Source of the DNA: Fidelibacterota bacterium SCGC AAA160-B08
GTDB lineage: Bacteria > Fidelibacterota > Marinisomatia > Marinisomatales > Marinisomataceae
Reading direction: 5' to 3'
Length of the DNA stretch: 5,152 nucleotides
Assembly: GCA_000402755.1 (NCBI GenBank)
Contig: AQSD01000019.1
Span: forward strand, 1-5,152
Shown: piece by piece, positions 1 to 5,152 of the stretch
Layout of the letters: the number at the start of each line of letters is the position of its first letter
Numbering within the stretch: the first letter of the stretch is position 1
Program-made: the position numbers and the translations under genes
The notes under the pieces: generated by a model
Seen by the model: only the letters and a program-made list of their open reading frames with translations
What the model was told of the DNA's origin: nothing
Database searches by the model: none

Positions 1-40
1 GAGAGTTGTGCATCTTAGGATTGGAATGGTACTTACTCAT
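1..40 (-). other. Terminal segment unrelated to ftsH; possible start of another frame
   Basis: Downstream of the ftsH break the bases match no FtsH frame and are richer in G+C (roughly 40 per cent by eye-count) than the neighbouring genes. On the minus strand an ATG at 38-40 overlaps the ftsH TGA (ATGA) and opens a frame, MSKYHSNPKMHNS, that runs off the window. I do not recognise it, and 13 codons prove nothing. It could be an assembly chimera, the edge of an inserted element, or chance. Confidence 0.35.
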
Positions 41-678
41 AATTTTTCAAACTTCTTTGGACTTTTTAAGTAAGCAATAACTTCTTCTAGCTCTTCTTTT
101 GCTTCTATACATCCAGCGACATCACCAAACTTTACCTTCTTTTGATTTGCAGAAAACATTTTTGCTTTACTTTTTCCAAAGCTAAATACATTATTCATTC
201 CACTATTGGAACCTTGCATTCTCCTAATCATAAATATCCAAAATGCGATTAGTAGTAACCATGGAGCAAAACCAATTAAGGTTCTTGTCCAATCTATCTT
301 ATCTCCTTCAAAATTATATTCAATACTTTTTTCATCCCAAATTTTAATCTGATCTGTATAATCTGATGGTAGGTAGACAACAAAAAAAGCTCTCTCCGTA
401 AATTCTGCTCCATTCTTATTAATTAATGTTGCAGGAACTAATAATTCTCCATGAAATGAATTATCATTTTCAATAGATGCTTCTTTTATTTTGTTGTCTG
501 ATAGAAGCTCTTTATATGTATTATAAGAGATTTCTACTTCGTTTGCTGATTCATTTGGTAACAAAGACAAAGACATCACTACAAAAAACAATACTGCAAG
601 CCATATGAAAGAACTTGAATTTTTTGCTTTAGATTTTTGTTTTAATTGTTTTTTTGTTTTTTTTGTTGGCTTTTTCAT
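37..678 (-). CDS. ftsH: ATP-dependent zinc metalloprotease FtsH, N-terminal part only
   Basis: FtsH is a membrane-anchored hexameric AAA+ protease that degrades unassembled membrane proteins and some regulators. Only the first 213 residues are present, against about 600-700 for the full protein. Seen: a very Lys-rich cytoplasmic tail (1-19); membrane segment 1 (about 23-40); an external FtsH-extracellular-type domain (about 42-132); membrane segment 2 (about 133-151); RRMQG (152-156); the FSFGKSKAKMF linker; and VKFGDVAGCIEAKEELEEVIAYLK (182-205), the highly conserved entry to the AAA+ domain. After KFEKL comes TGA instead of the expected GGKIPKG and Walker A. No frame of the remaining bases restores it, so a simple one-base frameshift does not explain the stop. 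The ATPase (Walker A/B, SRH) and HEXXH protease parts are missing. As it stands the product cannot be an active protease. Either the gene is truly broken here or the end of the sequence is chimeric. Confidence 0.88.
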   Translation of the reverse strand: MKKPTKKTKKQLKQKSKAKNSSSFIWLAVLFFVVMSLSLLPNESANEVEISYNTYKELLSDNKIKEASIENDNSFHGELLVPATLINKNGAEFTERAFFVVYLPSDYTDQIKIWDEKSIEYNFEGDKIDWTRTLIGFAPWLLLIAFWIFMIRRMQGSNSGMNNVFSFGKSKAKMFSANQKKVKFGDVAGCIEAKEELEEVIAYLKSPKKFEKL

Positions 679-715
679 TTGGAAAAGAATTTAATAAAAA
701 TGGTTATTAAAAAAA
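679..715. other. Short AT-rich spacer between tilS and ftsH
   Basis: These 37 bases are nearly all A and T on the coding strand. I see no Shine-Dalgarno in front of the ftsH ATG (the preceding bases read TTCTTTTCCAA) and no hairpin. Translation of ftsH would have to rely on an unstructured AT-rich leader. Confidence 0.5.
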
Positions 716-2047
716 CTATTTCTTAAAGAAATTTAGTTTTGCAATCAACTTGCTGTTTTTGGTTAGTTTATAATTATTACTAATTTGTTTTCCTGCAACC
801 CATACAATATCTTTTTCATTACAAATTGCAATGGTTTTGATTTTTTCAAAAGCAGATACTTTTTGGTCAGTTAAATATTGATTTACTTTTTTTGTTCCAG
901 AGAGCCCTAATGGACTGAATGTATCATTATTGCTAATATTTCTAACAATTAATTTATTATTAAAGTGCTCTGCATCAACATATTCAAAGGTTGGATCTTT
1001 TAAAAAATTACCTGGCTTTTTATCATAGTTCCAAGAAAATGAGAATTCATCATTTTCCATCATTTCTCCTGCCTTTACCTCGCGATAGATAGGCATTATA
1101 TCTAATTTCTTCGTTACTAAGATACAATCTCTATCCATTAAAATTTTGGTGCTATTAATTATCTTCTCACTACCAATAACTTCTTTATCTAGAAATGCAC
1201 TTAGTTCTGCTAATAAATTTTTAGAAAAATAAAATTCATTTTCTTCTGATAATATTTTTTTTATGATACTAATTCTCAAGAGAAATGGTAGTGCCAAAAA
1301 ATTCTCTTTATTTATATAATAAATATCTTGAGAAAATGACATATTTTTAGATTTAACAAACTCATTGGTTGTAAACTTTAATAAATCTTCCACATCACTG
1401 GTCTTATTTTGAAAATCTTCGAATGGCTTGTAGAGATTAGGTTTAATCTTCTCTAATAATGGAACTACCTTCTTTCTAAGGAAATTTCGGGTTAATCCAG
1501 TATCTTCATTTGTTGGATCTGAAATATGCATCACTTTATTCTTCTTAGCATATACAAGAATTTCATCTTTTGTAATATTAAGCATTGGTCTAAAAATATT
1601 ACTATTTAATGATTGAATACCTCTCATAGAATTAAAGCTAGAAGAGTTTAAAATTTTCATTAAAATAGTCTCAATTTGATCAGAAGCATGATGAGCGGTA
1701 ACAACATAGTCTGCATTAATTTTTTTACAAACTTTTTTGAGTTCAAAATATCTTTTTTTTCGAAATTGAGCTTCTATATTATTTTTTATATCAGATGAAT
1801 TGATTGAAGATTCGAAATAGGAAATACTATTATCGGCACAATAATTTGACACTAACTTTCCCATTTTTTTGCTATGAGAATGATAATGATGATTCACATA
1901 GCACACAGAAATGTCAGCTAGATTGGAATTTTTGTTAAAAAAATCTAACATTACCATCGAGTCCATGCCGCCAGATACTGCTAATAGAAAATGTTGTTTT
2001 TTTTGACTTTTTAGACTTTGAATATTTTGAATAATTTTATTTTTCAT
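716..2047 (-). CDS. tilS: tRNA(Ile) lysidine synthetase TilS
   Basis: TilS attaches lysine to cytidine 34 of the CAU-anticodon tRNA(Ile), using ATP, so that it reads AUA instead of AUG. It is an essential cytoplasmic enzyme in most bacteria. The product is 443 residues, close to the 432 of the E. coli protein. The N-type ATP pyrophosphatase P-loop SGGMDS is at 25-30. The HHxxDQxET motif is at 119-127, here HHASDQIET, with Ser122 in place of the first Asp usual in HHxDDQ. DPTN at 177-180 followed by TRNFLRKKVVP (186-196) is the TilS-specific catalytic/tRNA region. The C-terminal domain shows the VRN...DTFSPLGLSGTKKV pattern (368-388) and DQKVSAFEK (394-402), as in full-length TilS. The start at 2047 overlaps the hydrolase gene by 11 bases, with a weak TGATGAG ribosome binding site just before it. 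ftsH follows after 37 bases, a common bacterial pairing. The AUA codons used in this AT-rich region make TilS functionally necessary. Confidence 0.95.
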   Translation of the reverse strand: MKNKIIQNIQSLKSQKKQHFLLAVSGGMDSMVMLDFFNKNSNLADISVCYVNHHYHSHSKKMGKLVSNYCADNSISYFESSINSSDIKNNIEAQFRKKRYFELKKVCKKINADYVVTAHHASDQIETILMKILNSSSFNSMRGIQSLNSNIFRPMLNITKDEILVYAKKNKVMHISDPTNEDTGLTRNFLRKKVVPLLEKIKPNLYKPFEDFQNKTSDVEDLLKFTTNEFVKSKNMSFSQDIYYINKENFLALPFLLRISIIKKILSEENEFYFSKNLLAELSAFLDKEVIGSEKIINSTKILMDRDCILVTKKLDIMPIYREVKAGEMMENDEFSFSWNYDKKPGNFLKDPTFEYVDAEHFNNKLIVRNISNNDTFSPLGLSGTKKVNQYLTDQKVSAFEKIKTIAICNEKDIVWVAGKQISNNYKLTKNSKLIAKLNFFKK

Positions 2048-2669
2048 ATCTCATCAAATAAGGATTGGTTTTCAACTCTTCATAAAGAGTGGTTTCTTCT
2101 CCATGTCCTGTTAATAAAGCGTGATCACTTGTAAAAGAATTTACAAAAAATTTCAATGATGTTGCCATATCTCTTGGGCTACTTAAAGGAAGATCTGTTC
2201 TTCCAATAGATCCTTTGAATATCAAATCTCCACAAAATATTAGATTATCGATAATAAAACTTATACAGCCGGGTGAATGTCCGGGATTAAATATAACAGA
2301 AAAAGAAAAATCTCCTACTGTTAGTTCTTTATCAGTTGAATCAATCCAATGAGAAACTGTAGGCTTTCTTGCTTCGACTCCCCAATATCCTGCTGCCCTA
2401 TCAAAATTATCTACTACCAATTTGTCTTTATCACAAATATAAAGAGGGAGATTGTATTTATCTATGAGATCTGCAGCCCCGGCAAGATGATCAAAATGTC
2501 CATGAGTTGCCAATATAGCTATGGGAGATAAATTCTTTGATTGGATAAATGAATCAATTAATTCAGAACCAAATCCTGGATCTATAATTACACAATCATT
2601 TTTTTCATTAAAGATAACATATGTATTTTCTTCAAGAAGCTTGGTAACAATTCTCTGATATTGTGCCAT
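2037..2669 (-). CDS. Metallo-beta-lactamase-fold hydrolase, YcbL/glyoxalase II-like
   Basis: This is a cytoplasmic zinc hydrolase of 210 residues with no signal peptide. All seven expected metal ligands of the binuclear site are present: His56, His58, Asp60 and His61 in THGHFDH (55-61), His131 in NPGHSPG, Asp148 in CGD, and His189 in TGHG. GSIGRTDLP (153-161) is typical of the YcbL-like short glyoxalase II branch. The long C-terminal helical domain of classical glutathione-dependent GloB is absent. The family hydrolyses thioesters such as S-lactoyl-glutathione, but many members have unknown natural substrates. Lying next to a triose-phosphate-type dehydrogenase, a role in clearing methylglyoxal-derived thioesters is an attractive but unproved idea. 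The start shares one base with the preceding stop and has only a weak AAAGAA-like ribosome binding site, so coupling is likely. The 3' end overlaps tilS by 11 bases. Confidence 0.85.
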   Translation of the reverse strand: MAQYQRIVTKLLEENTYVIFNEKNDCVIIDPGFGSELIDSFIQSKNLSPIAILATHGHFDHLAGAADLIDKYNLPLYICDKDKLVVDNFDRAAGYWGVEARKPTVSHWIDSTDKELTVGDFSFSVIFNPGHSPGCISFIIDNLIFCGDLIFKGSIGRTDLPLSSPRDMATSLKFFVNSFTSDHALLTGHGEETTLYEELKTNPYLMRYEK

Positions 2670-3733
2670 TAAATTCTTTGAAAGAAAAATGGATTCAAAG
2701 AGCTAATCTTATCTTGATAAGAATGTGGATTTAAAAATCTAACCGTTGCAGCAATGCTTGACAAAATAGAATTTCCATCTTGAGGTGTAAAACAAAATCC
2801 AGATATTTCATGCCCGCCTTTAACATTAATAGAATCTTCAACAACTACAGTTTGATTTAGAAGTCTTCCATATTGCCCTTGATCTCTCCCAAAAGAGAAA
2901 ACGGCATTAGATGATCTATGCTCAGTTAATGCAATTCTATCGTTATGATTTAATAGCTCTAATACTTTTTCTTTAGAAGTAGTCTCTTTGACCTTAAGAT
3001 TAAACCATACCGTATGCATATATTGTGTATTAATTTTTAAAGCTGAAGAAAAAAGATTTAAATCAAGATTCATTGTTTTAAACAGTCCGACAGCATCTTC
3101 AGCATGATGCGTTCCATAATCTTGGTGTGCATGTACATTCACTGTTGGAGCAGGTACATAGCCTCCTGTCTGACTAATATCATTACTTCTACGTATACAT
3201 ACAAATCTTCCATCTACAAGATTGTCCGGTGCGATACTTAATCCTAATGTATTGACTAAACATGCAATATTATGGGTGTTACATGATACAATCTGTAAAA
3301 ATTGATCATCAGAATTAATAACATGATCATTAATTCCTCGTGCATATTTTTTACCAAATCCATTTTCGCTACCTTGAGCTAAAAATCCTTTTACTTTGTC
3401 AGTATATTTCTCATAGTATTGTGCTTTATTTGCAATACCAGACCCGCCTGGAGTACAATCAATTATAACTGAGCTTCTAGCAATAGCCTCTTCTAATGTA
3501 AACTCTGGTTCAAGGCCAATCGCTTTAAAATCATCCATCCTATCTTCAAGAACAGATAGTCTTGCGCCTTTTTTCATTAAATTATCAATTTTTGGCTTAT
3601 CTATAGTTGAAGCTGAATGCTTATGGAAGGTGACTTCGTCAATACCTAAATTACTTTTTTGTTCACAAAGAATTCCAATTAATGGTTCACCGATTGTTCC
3701 GGTACCAACGACATGTACAATTTTTCTTTCCAT
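2669..3733 (-). CDS. Type II (archaeal-type) glyceraldehyde-3-phosphate dehydrogenase-like protein
   Basis: The family oxidises glyceraldehyde-3-phosphate to 1,3-bisphosphoglycerate, or runs the reverse reaction, with NAD(P). The product is 354 residues from the ATG at 3733. Seen in order: a Rossmann nucleotide loop GTGTIG (10-15); DCTPGG (92-97), like the DxTPxG of archaeal GAPDH; QG-x-E (120-123); SCNTH (150-154) with the probable catalytic Cys151; the Arg pair at 181-182, matching the archaeal RR segment; and HHAED (209-213), containing the candidate catalytic histidine. A C-terminal TPQDGNS segment resembles the VPxN region. These landmarks match archaeal type II enzymes, not the bacterial GapA SCTTNC family. 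It differs from them by being slightly longer (about 337-340 is usual) and by having Cys158 where archaeal enzymes often have Arg. The exact substrate is therefore inferred; a related semialdehyde or sugar-phosphate dehydrogenase is possible. The stop overlaps the hydrolase start by one base (TAATG), so the two are probably co-translated. Confidence 0.75.
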   Translation of the reverse strand: MERKIVHVVGTGTIGEPLIGILCEQKSNLGIDEVTFHKHSASTIDKPKIDNLMKKGARLSVLEDRMDDFKAIGLEPEFTLEEAIARSSVIIDCTPGGSGIANKAQYYEKYTDKVKGFLAQGSENGFGKKYARGINDHVINSDDQFLQIVSCNTHNIACLVNTLGLSIAPDNLVDGRFVCIRRSNDISQTGGYVPAPTVNVHAHQDYGTHHAEDAVGLFKTMNLDLNLFSSALKINTQYMHTVWFNLKVKETTSKEKVLELLNHNDRIALTEHRSSNAVFSFGRDQGQYGRLLNQTVVVEDSINVKGGHEISGFCFTPQDGNSILSSIAATVRFLNPHSYQDKISSLNPFFFQRI

Positions 3734-3809
3734 TTTATTCAACTCCCCCTAGAATAATTAAAATCTATGTCAAAAAATATAGTAAATAATGATATTAAAA
3801 AATGCTTAT
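3734..3809. other. Intergenic gap between ccmD and the GAPDH-like gene
   Basis: This AT-rich gap is the largest between genes in the window. It ends in a strong Shine-Dalgarno sequence for the next gene. A perfect TTGACA lies on the minus strand at 3768-3773, but no acceptable -10 box sits 16-18 bases downstream, because that position falls on the G-rich ribosome binding site. I see no stem-loop followed by a T-run that would end the ccm transcript. A new promoter here is possible but not shown, and read-through from ccmBCD is equally compatible. Confidence 0.4.
3743..3750 (-). promoter_or_regulatory. Ribosome binding site that sets the GAPDH-like gene start
   Basis: On the minus strand this reads AGGGGGAG, a near-consensus and by far the strongest Shine-Dalgarno in the window. 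It is 9 bases from the ATG at 3733. The in-frame TTG at 3742 directly abuts it and so cannot be served by it. The site therefore selects ATG 3733 as the start and removes three residues from the longest possible reading. Confidence 0.8.
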
Positions 3810-3911
3810 TTATAATTTTTTGATTTTGTTAATGTTTATTAAAAACCAAACTAATAATACCATAAGCACAGTAAGCAGTGCTGCTAAAAAATATTCTAAA
3901 TAATTATACAT
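3810..3911 (-). CDS. ccmD: CcmD-like single-pass membrane peptide (33 residues)
   Basis: This is a small open frame starting ATG at 3911 and ending TAA at 3810-3812. The predicted peptide opens with MYNYLEYFLAALL. It has one hydrophobic segment (about residues 5-26, with Trp22) and ends in a short basic tail with Lys29, Lys31 and Lys32. That is the CcmD layout: aromatic/Tyr N-terminus, one membrane helix, positively charged cytoplasmic end. CcmD holds CcmC, CcmE and the CcmAB complex together during release of heme-loaded CcmE. The gene sits exactly where ccmD belongs, overlapping the end of ccmC by 8 bases. An AAAGAG ribosome binding site (3919-3924) lies 7 bases before the ATG, inside ccmC. 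The peptide is shorter than many CcmD proteins (about 40-70 residues), and the family is too divergent for a motif proof. The call therefore rests on position, topology and charge. Confidence 0.72.
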   Translation of the reverse strand: MYNYLEYFLAALLTVLMVLLVWFLININKIKKL

Positions 3912-4551
3912 AATTTTTCTCTTTATCTTGTAAGTATAAAACTTTGATTTTCAAAAATAACATCGTGAACATAAGATTGGTAAAAGCAAATAAAGAAAAT
4001 AAAAATGGTGATAATATTCCTGAAGGTTGTTTTGACATTTCTACCTGAGGATGAGATTGAATTTCAGCTGCCCAAAAAGTTACTGATGCAAATATAATTG
4101 GAATATCCAAAAATGCGATAATTCCAATCATCGCTGAAATTAATGCTACTCTTTGTCTATAAATTCCAACATTTCTTAAAATAAAGTAGCCTGCATAAAT
4201 AACAAATAGAACCAATGTAGTAATTAACCTTGGCTCCCAAATCCATGGCTTTCCCCATATCGGAGTAGCCCAAATAGGTCCTGTCAATAATACAAGCCCT
4301 GTAAATATTGTACCAACTTCTGCTGCTGCATGTCCGAATCTATCATATTTAAGATTTCTAGAAATAAGATAGGCGATGCCTGAAATCATTACAAAAAAAT
4401 AAGCTAGAAAACCTGACCATGCTATAGGCACATGAAGATAAAATATTTTTTGTGCCCATTCTTGATCGGGTACCATTGGAGTAAAGAATATAATTGATAT
4501 CAAATTAGATATCATCACAATCATTACTAGTATAAATAAAGATAAATTCAT
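3904..4551 (-). CDS. ccmC: Heme-handling protein CcmC (cytochrome c maturation)
   Basis: CcmC binds heme at the outer face of the cytoplasmic membrane and delivers it to CcmE. The 215-residue product has the usual six membrane segments (about 4-24, 43-64, 78-96, 110-127, 135-157 and 180-201). The Trp-rich heme-binding loop reads WGKPWIWEPRL at 99-109. The two flanking conserved histidines are visible: His40 in the LHVP motif and His167 in the later external loop (SHPQV). The usual Trp-rich motif ends WDxRL; here the acidic residue is Glu106, a conservative change. The ATG at 4551 shares one base with the ccmB stop, and a GAAAGG stretch lies about 13 bases upstream, inside ccmB. The 3' end overlaps ccmD by 8 bases. 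Length, motif order and neighbours all agree, so the assignment is firm; CcsA or CcmF paralogues are ruled out by the short length and the ccmB neighbour. Confidence 0.94.
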   Translation of the reverse strand: MNLSLFILVMIVMISNLISIIFFTPMVPDQEWAQKIFYLHVPIAWSGFLAYFFVMISGIAYLISRNLKYDRFGHAAAEVGTIFTGLVLLTGPIWATPIWGKPWIWEPRLITTLVLFVIYAGYFILRNVGIYRQRVALISAMIGIIAFLDIPIIFASVTFWAAEIQSHPQVEMSKQPSGILSPFLFSLFAFTNLMFTMLFLKIKVLYLQDKEKNYV

Positions 4552-5152
4552 TAGTACTTTATTAGCCTTTCAAAAAAATTAATTCCTAAAATAACTGCCA
4601 TCAGTCCAAAAGTTGACAATAATAACAGTGATTCTGCATAGAAAGATATCTCTTTACCTAAGCATAAAGCAATAAATATGTTTGAAGACTGAATTAAAAG
4701 CGGAACAATTATAGGAAATAAAATGAGTGGAAATAAAAAACTTCTTGTGCTGTTAAGAGAGGTCATTAAATAGATAATGATGCCTAAGCCAATTAATCCC
4801 ATATTAGATAAAAGACAAAGCATTAAAATTTTGAAAATCAAATCAATTTCTATTGCAGTAGATATCAAGCTATATATCATAAAAATAAATAGCTGAACCC
4901 CAAGCAAAATTGAGGAAAATGTTACTAATTTTGCTAAAAATATTAAATAATTTTCTGTCGGAGACGTATAGATTAGATCATATATACCCATTTCTTTTTC
5001 ACGCACAAAAGAGTTTTCAATGAGCTTAATAGATACCAAAGCAATAATAATCCAAAAAAATCCAGATAAGATAATAATTTCATTTAATTCTGATGGTGGA
5101 AATGAAAAAACTGAGAGCATTAAACATGATAAAGAAAAAAATGTCATATAGA
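4551..5152 (-). CDS. ccmB: Heme exporter subunit CcmB, 5' end missing at window edge
   Basis: CcmB is the multi-span membrane subunit of the CcmAB ABC-type complex. It works with CcmC and CcmD in System I cytochrome c maturation, where ATP hydrolysis by CcmA frees heme-loaded CcmE. The visible protein is almost entirely hydrophobic, with about five to six membrane segments (roughly residues 1-16, 23-43, 70-96, 104-128, 136-160 and 170-190, counted from the Met at 5147). The family signature is present: a charged loop with REKEMG (49-54), a Leu-rich stretch ending in SP (62-63) and AK (72-73). Later come S-x-R in the loop at 133-135 and a Phe-Pro/Val-Pro rich helix at 139-149. The Met at 5147 is probably internal. 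The frame is open to the window edge, and full-length homologues (about 220 residues) carry an extra 20-25 residues before this point. The stop overlaps the ccmC start by one base (TAATG), implying translational coupling. ccmA is expected just outside the window. Confidence 0.85.
   Translation of the reverse strand, partial: YMTFFSLSCLMLSVFSFPPSELNEIIILSGFFWIIIALVSIKLIENSFVREKEMGIYDLIYTSPTENYLIFLAKLVTFSSILLGVQLFIFMIYSLISTAIEIDLIFKILMLCLLSNMGLIGLGIIIYLMTSLNSTRSFLFPLILFPIIVPLLIQSSNIFIALCLGKEISFYAESLLLLSTFGLMAVILGINFFERLIKY

Noticed and set aside
24..42. A GAGTAAGT eukaryotic-like splice donor on the minus strand at the ftsH break, hinting at an intron
   Set aside because: The surrounding genes are bacterial in form, and a short match like this is expected by chance. 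No group I or II intron structure can be judged from 36 bases.
1753..2004. T8 runs on the plus strand in tilS (for example 1753-1760 and 1997-2004) as terminators or slippage sites
   Set aside because: They encode Lys-rich codons within an intact tilS frame, have no adjoining stem-loop and are typical of low-GC genes.
2349..2531. A 60-codon open frame on the plus strand
   Set aside because: It lies wholly inside the well-supported hydrolase gene on the other strand, has Cys/Ile-rich shadow composition and resembles no protein family.
3745..3773. A perfect TTGACA (minus strand, 3768-3773) as a -35 box for the GAPDH-like gene
   Set aside because: The expected -10 position falls on the AGGGGG of the ribosome binding site, and no TATAAT-like hexamer is at proper spacing. 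In such AT-rich DNA a lone hexamer is weak evidence.
5145..5147. The ATG at 5147 as the true ccmB start
   Set aside because: The frame stays open to the edge, and homologues have about 20-25 more residues before this point, so the Met is most likely internal.

Overview
The window is a compact, AT-rich stretch of bacterial DNA. Every gene I can support lies on the minus strand, so transcription runs from right to left. Genes touch or overlap almost everywhere: two TAATG stop/start junctions, an 8-base overlap and an 11-base overlap. The only gaps are about 76 bases before the dehydrogenase gene and 37 bases before ftsH. Bacterial-type TilS and FtsH together with a Ccm (System I) cytochrome c maturation cluster point to a bacterium. 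The low GC, tight packing and an archaeal-type (type II) glyceraldehyde-3-phosphate dehydrogenase relative would fit an uncultivated marine lineage such as Marinimicrobia/SAR406. That placement is a weak guess, not something the sequence proves.

In transcription order, the right third holds the end of a ccm operon: ccmB (5' end cut off by the window), ccmC, and a 33-codon gene at 3810-3911 that I call ccmD. CcmB and CcmC are the membrane parts of the CcmABCD complex, which loads heme onto CcmE; CcmD is its small membrane subunit. ccmA would be expected just beyond the right edge. No ccmE or ccmF follows.

After a short gap with a strong ribosome binding site come three overlapping or abutting genes. 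The first is the type II GAPDH-like oxidoreductase, whose start I place at the ATG at 3733. The second is a YcbL-like (glyoxalase II superfamily) metallo-beta-lactamase-fold hydrolase. The third is tilS, the tRNA(Ile) lysidine synthetase.

The last gene is the 5' part of ftsH. Its two membrane segments and the entry to the AAA+ domain are intact. It then stops at codon 214, just before the Walker A region, and the final 36-40 bases do not look like ftsH. The break is either a real truncation or insertion, or an assembly or contig-end artefact. It is the most anomalous spot in the window. I see no RNA gene, CRISPR array, complete mobile element or clear terminator, and I did not find an obvious new multi-gene system.
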